Of a DNA stretch of 32,900 nt, positions 15,017-21,950 are shown piece after piece. The stretch comes from Gaiellasilicea sp035525905. Lineage in GTDB: Bacteria; Actinomycetota; Thermoleophilia; Gaiellales; Gaiellaceae. The notes beneath the pieces are model-generated. The model worked only from the letters and a program-made list of their open reading frames with translations. It was not told the DNA's origin and searched no databases. The stretch spans positions 1 to 32,900 of the forward strand of contig DATLDK010000041.1 in NCBI GenBank assembly GCA_035525905.1, in the 5' to 3' direction. The stretch's first letter is position 1; each line of letters opens with the position of its first letter. Position numbers and translations under genes: made by a program.

Positions 15017-15758
15017 CTTTGCCGGAGTCGTCGCAATCGACGAGTGCGCCCTCGATCCGAACGCCCCCCTCGGCGGTCTCGAAGCGGACGGGCATGCCGG
15101 TTCTCATTCGGTAGATGGCCGCCTCGGCCTTGACGCCGATGACCGAGTCGTGCGGCCCGGTCATACCGACGTCCGTCATGGCGGCGGTGCCGCCGCGTTG
15201 GACACGTGCGTCCGAGGTCTGGACGTGCGTGTGCGTCCCGAGCACCGCGGTGACGCGGCCGTCCAGCCAACGCGCGAGCGCCACCTTCTCGCTCGTCGCC
15301 TCGGCATGCACGTCGACGACGATCACCTTTGCCTGCGCGCTCGCCTCGTCCACGAGCCCGTCGACGACCTCGAACATGGAGGTCGCGGGCGTCATGAAGA
15401 GCGACCCCAACACGTTGATCACCGCCACGGCAGCTCCGTTCTCGGCGGAGGCGACCGCCAGGCCTCGGCCTGGGGCCGCGGCGGAGAAGTTGGCCGGGCG
15501 GATCACCGCCTGCGAGTCGGCGAGATAGGAGTTGATCTCGGAGCGCCGCCACGTGTGGTTGCCGAGCGTGATCACGTCGGCGCCGGCGGCGAGAATCCGG
15601 TTCGCCAGCTTGGGCGTGATCCCGACGCCGTCGGCAGCGTTCTCGCCGTTGACGATGCAGAAATCGGCTCCGAGCTCCTCTCGCAGCGCGCGCAGCCGGT
15701 CCTCGAGCGCACGACGGCCGGGAGCCCCCACGACGTCACCGACGAAGAGGATCTTCAG
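14979..15758 (-). CDS. YmdB/TIGR00282-type metallophosphoesterase
   Basis: A 259-aa metallophosphoesterase of the YmdB family. Motifs in order: KILFVGDVVGAPGRRALED, NGENAADGVGITP, DVITLGNHTW, VVDVHAEATSEK and AVLGTHTHVQTSDARV. B. subtilis YmdB is a cyclic-nucleotide phosphodiesterase linked to biofilm and motility gene control, and a separate role near rny is common. No ATG, GTG or TTG lies in frame near the conserved start. CTG 15758 gives (M)KILFVGD, the family's usual beginning, and overlaps the preceding stop (CTGA), so CTG is the best start. The 3' end overlaps the convergent GT87 gene. Confidence 0.88.
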   Translation of the reverse strand: MKILFVGDVVGAPGRRALEDRLRALREELGADFCIVNGENAADGVGITPKLANRILAAGADVITLGNHTWRRSEINSYLADSQAVIRPANFSAAAPGRGLAVASAENGAAVAVINVLGSLFMTPATSMFEVVDGLVDEASAQAKVIVVDVHAEATSEKVALARWLDGRVTAVLGTHTHVQTSDARVQRGGTAAMTDVGMTGPHDSVIGVKAEAAIYRMRTGMPVRFETAEGGVRIEGALVDCDDSGKATAIEPVRVDYP

Positions 15759-16639
15759 CGAACCGACAGAGCCGCGGCCGGGCGCACCGACAACGACACG
15801 TTGTTGCCCGCGTCCTGCGTGTAGCGGGCGAGCGCCTGACGCTCGACCCCCGCGAGGTCGACGACGACGCCGATCTTCGAGACCCCCTTGGCGACTGCCG
15901 AGCCGACCGTCAGGGATGGATCCGCGCGCAGGTGCGTCAGCGAGACGACGACTGAGGGCGCCGATTGCGGCCTGATGTCGATGCGCACTCCGTACGTCCG
16001 GTTGGCGAGGACGAAGTCGGTGATGCCGACGACGGTGCCGGTGATCGGGGAGTAGACGTCCGTGCCGGGGGCCGCGCCGACCGCGAGCGCCGACGTGCCG
16101 GGGCCGCGGTCCCCGCGCAGCTGGTACCAGACGAGGCTCTCGTCGGTGCCGGCGAGCTTGTTCCACAGCCGGGCGAAGAGCCCGGCGTTGCCCTGGCGTC
16201 CGACGGGGTCGAGCGCGAGGGAGCCATCGCCGGCGTGGTGGTAGCCGAGTGCCGTGACGGCGCTCTGCGCGACGGGGAGCTGAATCTGGACGGCGCCCAC
16301 CATGGCGATGATCTGCGGGATGGGCTGACCCCCGGGGAGCACGCTCGCGGAGGCCATCGGCCGTGCAGCCACCGGGGTCGACGTCCAGGTCCCGAACGCA
16401 GTCAGCAGGAGGGTTAGCAGCAGGACCGCCGAAAGGAACGCGGTCACGAGAAACCGAGTGGCGTGCCGTTCGGGCCGCCGTCTGCGGGCGCGGAGGCGTT
16501 CCAGCTCTCTGCGGTCCGGTTCTCTGACGTGCGTGTGTCTGGCAGCACGCGAGCGCACCGCATGGCGGTTTCGGGCCGAAGCCATGGGCGGCACCATAGC
16601 CGACCCTGCCGAAACCTTCCACATGCCAGGCTCGGTCAC
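15755..16639 (-). CDS. Membrane-anchored M23-like (LytM) domain protein
   Basis: A 294-aa protein. It has a basic cytoplasmic N-terminus (Arg-rich, about residues 20-60), one membrane anchor (about 62-86, RFLVTAFLSAVLLLTLLLTA), an Ala/Pro stem and a C-terminal beta domain resembling peptidase M23: GAAPGTDVYSPITGTVVGIT, then VVVSLTHLRADPSLTVGSAV. The first zinc histidine of the M23 HxxxD motif appears to be replaced (APGTD), so it may be an inactive wall-binding or regulatory version. GTG 16639 is backed by a TAGGGT box 6 nt upstream. Co-transcribed with the YmdB-type gene, which starts in its stop codon. Confidence 0.7.
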   Translation of the reverse strand: MTEPGMWKVSAGSAMVPPMASARNRHAVRSRAARHTHVREPDRRELERLRARRRRPERHATRFLVTAFLSAVLLLTLLLTAFGTWTSTPVAARPMASASVLPGGQPIPQIIAMVGAVQIQLPVAQSAVTALGYHHAGDGSLALDPVGRQGNAGLFARLWNKLAGTDESLVWYQLRGDRGPGTSALAVGAAPGTDVYSPITGTVVGITDFVLANRTYGVRIDIRPQSAPSVVVSLTHLRADPSLTVGSAVAKGVSKIGVVVDLAGVERQALARYTQDAGNNVSLSVRPAAALSVR

Positions 16640-16645
16640 GGCTCT

Positions 16646-16651
16646 ACCCTA
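16646..16651 (-). promoter_or_regulatory. Putative -10 box (TAGGGT, minus strand) for M23-like gene
   Basis: On the minus strand TAGGGT ends 6 nt before GTG 16639, inside the 67-nt divergent gap shared with hemB. There is no ribosome-binding site, so a leaderless transcript is suggested. Confidence 0.45.
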
Positions 16652-16693
16652 CGAGAGGGCCTGGACGGACGCGGAGGTCGCACGCTCCTGACG

Positions 16694-16699
16694 TAACCT
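16694..16699 (+). promoter_or_regulatory. Putative -10 box (TAACCT) for hemB
   Basis: TAACCT ends 7 nt before GTG 16707, in the divergent gap. No ribosome-binding site precedes hemB. It is likely the start of the hem and respiratory gene run. Confidence 0.45.
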
Positions 16700-16706
16700 T
16701 GGTCTC

Positions 16707-17654
16707 GTGAGCGCTTTCCCCGTCACCCGCCTTCGGCGCCTGCGCCGAACCGACGCGGTGCGCGGGCTCGTGCGCGAGACGAGGCTCGATCTCGACGACT
16801 TCGTGATGCCCTACTTCGTCGGACCCTCGACGGTGCGGAACGAAGCCCTGCCCGGCATGACCAGATACTCCGTGGAGGACCTCGTCGCGGAGGCCGGCGA
16901 GCTGGCAGTGCTCGGCGGCAAGGCGGTGATCCTCTTTGGGATCCCCGAGGAGAAGGACGACGAGGGCTCGGGGGCCTGGGAGGACGAAGGGATCGTCCAG
17001 CGGGCGCTGCGGGCGCTCCGTGCCGAGCACCCCGAGCTCGTCCTCGTCACCGACGTCTGCCTGTGCGAGTACACCAGCCACGGCCACTGCGGGGTCATCC
17101 GGGAGGGCGAGGTGGCCAACGACGAGACGATCGAGCTGCTCGCGCGGACGGCCGTCAGCCACGTCGAGGCCGGCGCCGACGCCGTCGCGCCGAGCGACAT
17201 GATGGACGGGCGCGTCGGGGCGATCCGCGAGCTGCTGCCCGACACGCCGATCATCGCCTACGCGGCCAAGTACGCGTCCGCCTTCTACGGGCCGTTTCGC
17301 GACGTGGCCGAGTCGACCCCGTCCTTCGGCGACCGCCGTGGCTACCAGATGGACCCGGCGAACGTCCGCGAAGCGCTGCGAGAGTGCGAGCTCGATCTGG
17401 CGGAGGGCGCCGACGTCCTGATGGTGAAGCCCGCACTGCCGTACCTGGACGTGCTCCGGGCAGTGCGGGAGCGCTTCGACTGCCCCGTCGCCGCTTACAA
17501 CGTCTCCGGCGAGTACGCGATGGTGAAGGCTGCCGCGGCCGCCGGCCACCTCGACGAACGTGCGGCCGCGCTCGAGTCGCTGACTGCGATCAGGCGCGCC
17601 GGCGCCGATGTCGTCTTCTCCTACTGGACGAAGGACCTGGCGACGTGGCTCTGA
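16707..17654 (+). CDS. hemB: Porphobilinogen synthase (delta-aminolevulinate dehydratase)
   Basis: A 315-aa HemB, which joins two 5-aminolevulinate molecules into porphobilinogen in heme synthesis. The zinc-type active-site cysteines are present in DVCLCEYTSHGHCG (C118, C120, C128). The two active-site lysines are in AYAAKYASAFYGPF (K188) and LMVKPALPYLD (K241, Schiff base). Length is normal. GTG 16707 opens SAFPVTRLRRLRR and has a -10 box rather than a ribosome-binding site. It overlaps hemL by 10 nt, so the two heme enzymes are coupled, and both lie upstream of the heme-using bc complex. Confidence 0.96.
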   Translation: MSAFPVTRLRRLRRTDAVRGLVRETRLDLDDFVMPYFVGPSTVRNEALPGMTRYSVEDLVAEAGELAVLGGKAVILFGIPEEKDDEGSGAWEDEGIVQRALRALRAEHPELVLVTDVCLCEYTSHGHCGVIREGEVANDETIELLARTAVSHVEAGADAVAPSDMMDGRVGAIRELLPDTPIIAYAAKYASAFYGPFRDVAESTPSFGDRRGYQMDPANVREALRECELDLAEGADVLMVKPALPYLDVLRAVRERFDCPVAAYNVSGEYAMVKAAAAAGHLDERAAALESLTAIRRAGADVVFSYWTKDLATWL

Positions 17655-18907
17655 GGCAGCGCTCCGACCTCGCACGGCGGGCGGAGCGGTTGATCCCGGG
17701 GGGCGTCAACTCGCCGGTCCGGGCCATGCGTTCCGTGGGGCTCGACGAGCCCATCTTCATCCGCAGTGGACTCGGCTCCGAGATCGAGGACGTCGAGGGG
17801 AGGCGCTACGTCGACTGGGTGATGAGCTGGGGGCCGCTCGTCTTCGGGCACGCGGATCCCGACACCCTTGCGGCAATCGCGGAGGCCGCGGCGCGTGGGA
17901 CCACGTTCGGCGCGCCGACCGAAGCCGAGATCGACCTCGCGGAGGAGATCGTCGCTGCGGTGCCCTCGGTCGAGATGGTTCGCCTCGTCTCCTCGGGCAC
18001 CGAAGCCGCCATGAGCGCGATCCGCCTCGCACGTGGCTTCACGAGGCGCGACCGCATCCTCAAGTTCTCCGGGTGCTATCACGGCCACTCCGACGGCCTG
18101 CTCGCGAGTGCCGGCTCCGGCCTCGCGACACTCGGCATCCCCGCGAGCCCCGGCGTCCCAACGGCGACGACAGCCGACACCGTCGTCACGACCTACAACG
18201 ATCTCGATGCGGCGGCGGCCGCCGTCGAGCGGTACGGCGAAGGCCTCGCCGCCGTCATCGTCGAGCCCGTCGCCGGGAACATGGGCGTCGTCCCGCCGGC
18301 CCCCGGCTTCCTCGAGGCGCTTCGTGCGCTCTGCGACGCCGCGGGCGCTCTGCTCGTCTTCGACGAGGTGATCACCGGGTTTCGCGTCGCCCGCGGCGGG
18401 GCCCAGGAGCGGTACGGCGTCTATCCGGACCTGACGATCCTCGGCAAGATCGTCGGCGGCGGCCTTCCCGCGGCTGCGTTCGGCGGCCGAGCCGACGTGA
18501 TGGAGCGGCTCGCGCCCGCCGGGGACGTCTACCAGGCCGGCACTCTCTCCGGCAACCCGCTCGCCACCGCAGCGGGGATCTCGGTGCTGCGGCGCCTCCG
18601 TGACGCGACGGTCTACGAGCAACTCGAGGAGAAAGGAGCGAGGCTGGAGGCGGGGCTGGCGCCCTTCGGCCGCGTGCAGCGCGTGGGTGCCATGGCGACG
18701 CTCTTTCCCGCCGGCCCCGAGATTCGCAACTTCGCCGATGCGCAGAAGGCGGATGTCGAGCGCTACGGCGCCCTCTTCCGCCACCTGGTCGAGCGGGGCA
18801 TCTACGTCGCGCCGTCGCAGTTCGAGTGCATGTTCGTCTCGCTCGCCCACTCGGATGGGGACATCGACAGGACGGTGGCGGCCGTTGCCGACTTCTTCGA
18901 AGACTGA
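17645..18907 (+). CDS. hemL: Glutamate-1-semialdehyde 2,1-aminomutase
   Basis: A 420-aa PLP enzyme that converts glutamate-1-semialdehyde to 5-aminolevulinate, the substrate of HemB, in the C5 heme route. Landmarks: AERLIPGGVNSPVRAMRSVG near the N-terminus, SSGTEAAMSAIRLARG, FSGCYHGHSD, VFDEVITGFRVARGGAQ, and the PLP lysine in LGKIVGGGLPAAAFGG (K268). The GTG 17645 start lies inside the hemB end. The upstream part of the open frame is a shadow of hemB. hemA, the partner glutamyl-tRNA reductase gene, is not in the window. Confidence 0.95.
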   Translation: MALRQRSDLARRAERLIPGGVNSPVRAMRSVGLDEPIFIRSGLGSEIEDVEGRRYVDWVMSWGPLVFGHADPDTLAAIAEAAARGTTFGAPTEAEIDLAEEIVAAVPSVEMVRLVSSGTEAAMSAIRLARGFTRRDRILKFSGCYHGHSDGLLASAGSGLATLGIPASPGVPTATTADTVVTTYNDLDAAAAAVERYGEGLAAVIVEPVAGNMGVVPPAPGFLEALRALCDAAGALLVFDEVITGFRVARGGAQERYGVYPDLTILGKIVGGGLPAAAFGGRADVMERLAPAGDVYQAGTLSGNPLATAAGISVLRRLRDATVYEQLEEKGARLEAGLAPFGRVQRVGAMATLFPAGPEIRNFADAQKADVERYGALFRHLVERGIYVAPSQFECMFVSLAHSDGDIDRTVAAVADFFED

Positions 18908-19355
18908 CCTCTGGGACACGCTCGCCGGTGAGGCCGCGGCCGAGAGCCCGCTCTGGGGCGAGCAGCTGCGGGACGAGCCGGAGCGCCTCGCGATCTTCGG
19001 GCCGCTGGCGCCGGAGCCGTTCGCGCTCGGCCTGGAGACGATCTACGAGGGGTACCTCGTCCACTACGGGCGGCCGCGTCTCTTTGCACCCGGGGATGAC
19101 GAGACGGCACTGCTCCTCGGCGACTACCTGTACGCGCACGGTCTCGTTCGTATCGCCGCGACGGGCGACCTCGACGCGGTCGTCGTCCTCGCCGAGCTGA
19201 TCTCCACCTGTGCCCACCTCCGCGCGGAGCAGGCCACAGGGGACGGTGAGGCGTGGGTCGGTGCCGCGTGCCGGCTCGGCGGCGATCCCGATCCGGAAGC
19301 GGTCGAGCGGGCGCTCGGCGCGCACGCCGGTCGGTTGGTAAGCTCGCGGCCGTGA
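18885..19355 (+). CDS. Short all-helical protein resembling part of a polyprenyl synthase
   Basis: About 156 aa, not a family I can name. Its central stretch, ETALLLGDYLYAHGLVRIAA then TGDLDAVVVLAELISTCAHL, parallels the second-helix region of trans-isoprenyl diphosphate synthases, including the one in this window (ATGDYLFSRAFAELAADGDI then RSVSVLAEASLC). It has no DDxxD motif of either kind, so it should not be catalytic alone. It could be a regulatory or small partner subunit, or an eroded paralogue (inference). TTG 18885 was chosen; ATG 18855 is a possible alternative. Both lie within the hemL end. It ends overlapping the next small gene (GTGA). Confidence 0.6.
   Translation: MPTSSKTDLWDTLAGEAAAESPLWGEQLRDEPERLAIFGPLAPEPFALGLETIYEGYLVHYGRPRLFAPGDDETALLLGDYLYAHGLVRIAATGDLDAVVVLAELISTCAHLRAEQATGDGEAWVGAACRLGGDPDPEAVERALGAHAGRLVSSRP
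19339..19344 (+). promoter_or_regulatory. Possible -10 box (TAAGCT) before the 46-aa gene
   Basis: TAAGCT ends 7 nt before GTG 19352 and is inside the preceding coding sequence. The spacing matches the other start-proximal boxes, but the start is also stop-coupled (GTGA), so the box could be chance. Confidence 0.3.
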
Positions 19356-19492
19356 TCGCCTGGCTGCTCGCGAATCCGGCCGACGAGGGTCGCCGCGTCA
19401 TCACCGGCATGCTCCTCGTCGGCCTCGTCTTCGTCTCGGTGATCGTGCTGGGCGAAGTCACCCACTCGCTGCGCCACCGCCGCAAGCGCTAG
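19352..19492 (+). CDS. 46-aa single-pass membrane protein
   Basis: A very small protein, ending in a basic tail HSLRHRRKR. One strong membrane segment spans about residues 17-36 (ITGMLLVGLVFVSVIVLGEV), with WLLANPADEGRR before it. By the positive-inside rule the basic C-terminus is likely cytoplasmic. GTG 19352 overlaps the preceding stop codon, and it lies 15 nt from ubiD. No family is recognised. It might be an accessory peptide of the nearby quinone/bc machinery, or unrelated. Confidence 0.6.
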   Translation: MIAWLLANPADEGRRVITGMLLVGLVFVSVIVLGEVTHSLRHRRKR

Positions 19493-19495
19493 CCG

Positions 19496-19501
19496 TACAC
19501 T
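19496..19501 (+). promoter_or_regulatory. Putative -10 box (TACACT) for ubiD
   Basis: TACACT ends 6 nt before GTG 19508 in the short gap after the 46-aa gene. No ribosome-binding site is present; it fits a leaderless ubiD mRNA. Confidence 0.45.
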
Positions 19502-19507
19502 GACTTC

Positions 19508-21013
19508 GTGTCCCCTCCCGGCGACCTGCGCGAGTGGATTCGCCTGCTCGAGGACGAGGGCGAGCTCGTTCGCGTCTCGGCCGAGGTCGACCCCGATCTC
19601 GAGATCACCGAGATCGTCGACCGGACCGTGAAGTCCGGCGGCCCGGCTCTCCTCTTCGAGCGCGCGAAGGGATCGCGCCTCCCGGTCCTGATCAACCAGT
19701 TCGGCACCGAGCGGCGGATGTGCCTGGCCTTCGGCGTCGACCGGCTCGACGACGTCGCCGGCAAGCTGGAGGACGTGCTGGAGATGCAGCCGCCGCAGGG
19801 GCTCGTCGACAAGGTGCGCGGGCTGAAAAAACTGAAGTCGATCGCCGACTCGCTGCCGAAGACCGTCTCGCGCGGCGCCTGCCAGGAGGTCGTCCTGACG
19901 GGCGACGAGATCGACCTCGATCTGCTTCCGATCCAGCGCTGCTGGCCCGGCGACCCGGCGCCGTTCATCACGCTGCCGGCGGTGATCACCAAGGACCCGC
20001 ACACGGGCGGCCGCAACGTCGGCATGTACCGGATGCAGAAGATCGACTCGAGCTCCACCTACATGCACTGGCAGATCCACAAGGACGGGCGCGCCGACTA
20101 CCTCGCGACCGACGGCAAGATCCCGGTGGCCGTGGCGCTCGGGCTCGACCCTGTCACGACCTACTCGGCGAGCGCGCCCCTGCCGAAGCACATCGACGAG
20201 CTGATGCTCGCCGGCTTCCTCAAGGGCGAGCCGGTCGAGGTCGTGCGCGCCAAGACGGTCGACCTCGACGTGCCGGCGAACGCCGAGATCGTCCTGGAGG
20301 GGACGATCGAGAAGGGAGAGGTCGGCATGGAAGGACCGTTCGGCGACCACACCGGCTACTACACGGCGGCCGAGCCGTTCCCCGTCTTCCGGCTGTCGGC
20401 GATCACGATGCGCCGCGACGCCGTGTATCCGTCCATCGTCGTCGGGAAGCCCGTGCAGGAGGATGCGTGGCTGGGCAAGGCGACCGAGCGGATCTTCCTC
20501 CCTGCGGTCAAGCTCACAGTGCCGGAGATCGTGGACTACGACCTGCCCGTCGCGGGCGCGTTCCACAACTGCGTGATCGTCTCGATCAAGAAGGCTTTCC
20601 CCGGCCACGCCCACAAGGTCATGCACGCGATCTGGGGGCTCGGAATGCTCAGCCTTTCGAAGGCGGTCGTCGTCGTTGACGCGCACGTCAACGTCCACGA
20701 CTACGAGGAGGTCTTCTTCTACGTCGGCGCGAACGTCGACCCGAAGCGCGACGTCGTGATCGCAGAGGGGCCGCTCGACCATCTCGACCACGCGCCCACG
20801 CTCCAGTTCGTCGGAGGCAAGATCGGGATCGACGCCACGGCGAAGAGTCCGGCCGAGGGCGCTCGCGAGTGGCCGGAGGAGATCGCGATGTCGGAGGAGA
20901 TCCGCGACCTCGTCGACCGGCGCTGGGGCGAGTACGGGATACCGGCGCATGACGACGGCGTTTCGGTAGAGAATGGCTCTCGCCGCGGGTTGCGGCAGCT
21001 GATACGTCGTTGA
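19508..21013 (+). CDS. ubiD: UbiD family prenyl-FMN decarboxylase
   Basis: A 501-aa UbiD-like decarboxylase. Signatures: DLREWIRLLEDEGELVRV at the start, GGRNVGMYRMQ (residues about 165-176, cofactor/metal region), VGMEGPFGDHTGYYT with the catalytic acidic residue, and FVGGKIGIDATAK near the end. UbiD enzymes decarboxylate aromatic acids using prenylated FMN made by UbiX. Here, with mqnA/C/E downstream, the likely substrate is the naphthoate intermediate of the futalosine menaquinone route, rather than 3-polyprenyl-4-hydroxybenzoate (inference). The matching ubiX lies at 23562, beyond the bc genes. Length is normal. Confidence 0.9.
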   Translation: MSPPGDLREWIRLLEDEGELVRVSAEVDPDLEITEIVDRTVKSGGPALLFERAKGSRLPVLINQFGTERRMCLAFGVDRLDDVAGKLEDVLEMQPPQGLVDKVRGLKKLKSIADSLPKTVSRGACQEVVLTGDEIDLDLLPIQRCWPGDPAPFITLPAVITKDPHTGGRNVGMYRMQKIDSSSTYMHWQIHKDGRADYLATDGKIPVAVALGLDPVTTYSASAPLPKHIDELMLAGFLKGEPVEVVRAKTVDLDVPANAEIVLEGTIEKGEVGMEGPFGDHTGYYTAAEPFPVFRLSAITMRRDAVYPSIVVGKPVQEDAWLGKATERIFLPAVKLTVPEIVDYDLPVAGAFHNCVIVSIKKAFPGHAHKVMHAIWGLGMLSLSKAVVVVDAHVNVHDYEEVFFYVGANVDPKRDVVIAEGPLDHLDHAPTLQFVGGKIGIDATAKSPAEGAREWPEEIAMSEEIRDLVDRRWGEYGIPAHDDGVSVENGSRRGLRQLIRR

Positions 21014-21039
21014 CAGCGCGCGCTGCGCGCGGATTGAAT
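21010..21039 (+). promoter_or_regulatory. Promoter for the bc-complex genes, with internal palindrome
   Basis: A consensus -35 TTGACA (21010-21015) and a -10 candidate TTGAAT (21034-21039, 4 of 6 matches to TATAAT) are separated by 18 nt. A transcript would begin at about the TTG start at 21048, so the Rieske mRNA would be leaderless. The spacer holds CAGCGCGCGCTG (21014-21025), a perfect 12-bp palindrome, as a possible operator. The -35 overlaps the ubiD stop codon. Confidence 0.55.
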
Positions 21040-21047
21040 CTAGAGAC

Positions 21048-21950
21048 TTGAACGACCACGACCAGCCGCATCTGCCCTCGCCGACACTCTGGCCGATCGG
21101 CTTTGCCGTTGGGATCGCCTGCACGCTCGCGGGGCTCGTTCTCAGCTGGGCCGTCGCTGCGGTCGGCGTGGCGATCACGGTGCTCTTCGGGTTTCTCTGG
21201 ATTCGCGACCTGACAACGCCCGTGCGCACGGCTGCGCCCCCCGTCGAGCCGGAGGCCCGGCCGCTGCGCACGACGTCCGCGGCACCCGCGGAGGACGAGC
21301 CAGCGACCTATCCGCGCAGCACGTTCCTCTCGGCCGCCACGCTCGGCCTGGGCGGCGTCATCGGCGGGATCATCACCGTGCCGGTGCTCGGATTCGCGGT
21401 GCTGCCGTCCTTCACCAATCAGTCCGACTCGGATGTCGACCTCGGGCCGATCGAGAACTTTCCCGAGAGCGAGTTCGTGATCGCGACCTACCTCGAGGAC
21501 CCGAAGGTGGGGGAGGTGACGCGCCGCACGATGTACATCCGGAACAACGGTCAGGTGGACGGAAAGCCGAGCTTCACCGCGCTCTATTCCCGCTGCGCGC
21601 ATCTCGGCTGCCCCGTGCAGCCGAACGGTCCGATCGAGGAGGACAAGAAGACGACGTACGGCGATCACGTCGACCTGACCCCCGTGCTGGCGGTCGGTTT
21701 CGGCTGCCCCTGTCACGGAGGCCAGTACGACACCGAAGGAAACCGCCGGTCGGGGCCGCCGGTCCGCGCACTCGACCGCGCCGAGTTCTCAATTCGCAAT
21801 GGCAATCTCTGGCTCGGCACGTTCTTCAGCGTCTCCCACGTCGAGGGCACCGGCGCCCGGGCGCGCATCAAGCGCTACGGCCGCGCCGTCCCCGGCGTCC
21901 ATGTCGACGGTGCCGAGGCTTGGCTCTACCCGATCGAGGTCCCCAAGTAA
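21048..21950 (+). CDS. qcrA: Rieske iron-sulfur subunit of cytochrome bc complex
   Basis: A 300-aa Rieske protein of a menaquinol:cytochrome c reductase. Two hydrophobic segments near residues 15-50, a proline-rich linker and a third membrane segment (about 95-120) precede the Rieske domain. Cluster ligands: C183-A-H185-L-G-C188 and C220-P-C222-H223-G-G. The gap between C188 and C220 is 31 residues, longer than the roughly 13-17 usual, owing to a charged insert (IEEDKKTTYGDHVDL). The start is TTG 21048, set by the promoter. It overlaps cytochrome b (TAATG). Confidence 0.93.
   Translation: MNDHDQPHLPSPTLWPIGFAVGIACTLAGLVLSWAVAAVGVAITVLFGFLWIRDLTTPVRTAAPPVEPEARPLRTTSAAPAEDEPATYPRSTFLSAATLGLGGVIGGIITVPVLGFAVLPSFTNQSDSDVDLGPIENFPESEFVIATYLEDPKVGEVTRRTMYIRNNGQVDGKPSFTALYSRCAHLGCPVQPNGPIEEDKKTTYGDHVDLTPVLAVGFGCPCHGGQYDTEGNRRSGPPVRALDRAEFSIRNGNLWLGTFFSVSHVEGTGARARIKRYGRAVPGVHVDGAEAWLYPIEVPK

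Noticed and set aside
14979..16622. A 547-aa frame covering the YmdB-type gene and its upstream neighbour
   Set aside because: The first half is an Arg/Pro-rich shadow of the M23-like gene; only the part from CTG 15758 has family motifs.
19124..21271. A 715-aa minus-strand frame opposite ubiD
   Set aside because: Composition is Arg/Asp/Val-rich antisense shadow; ubiD on the plus strand is fully supported by motifs.
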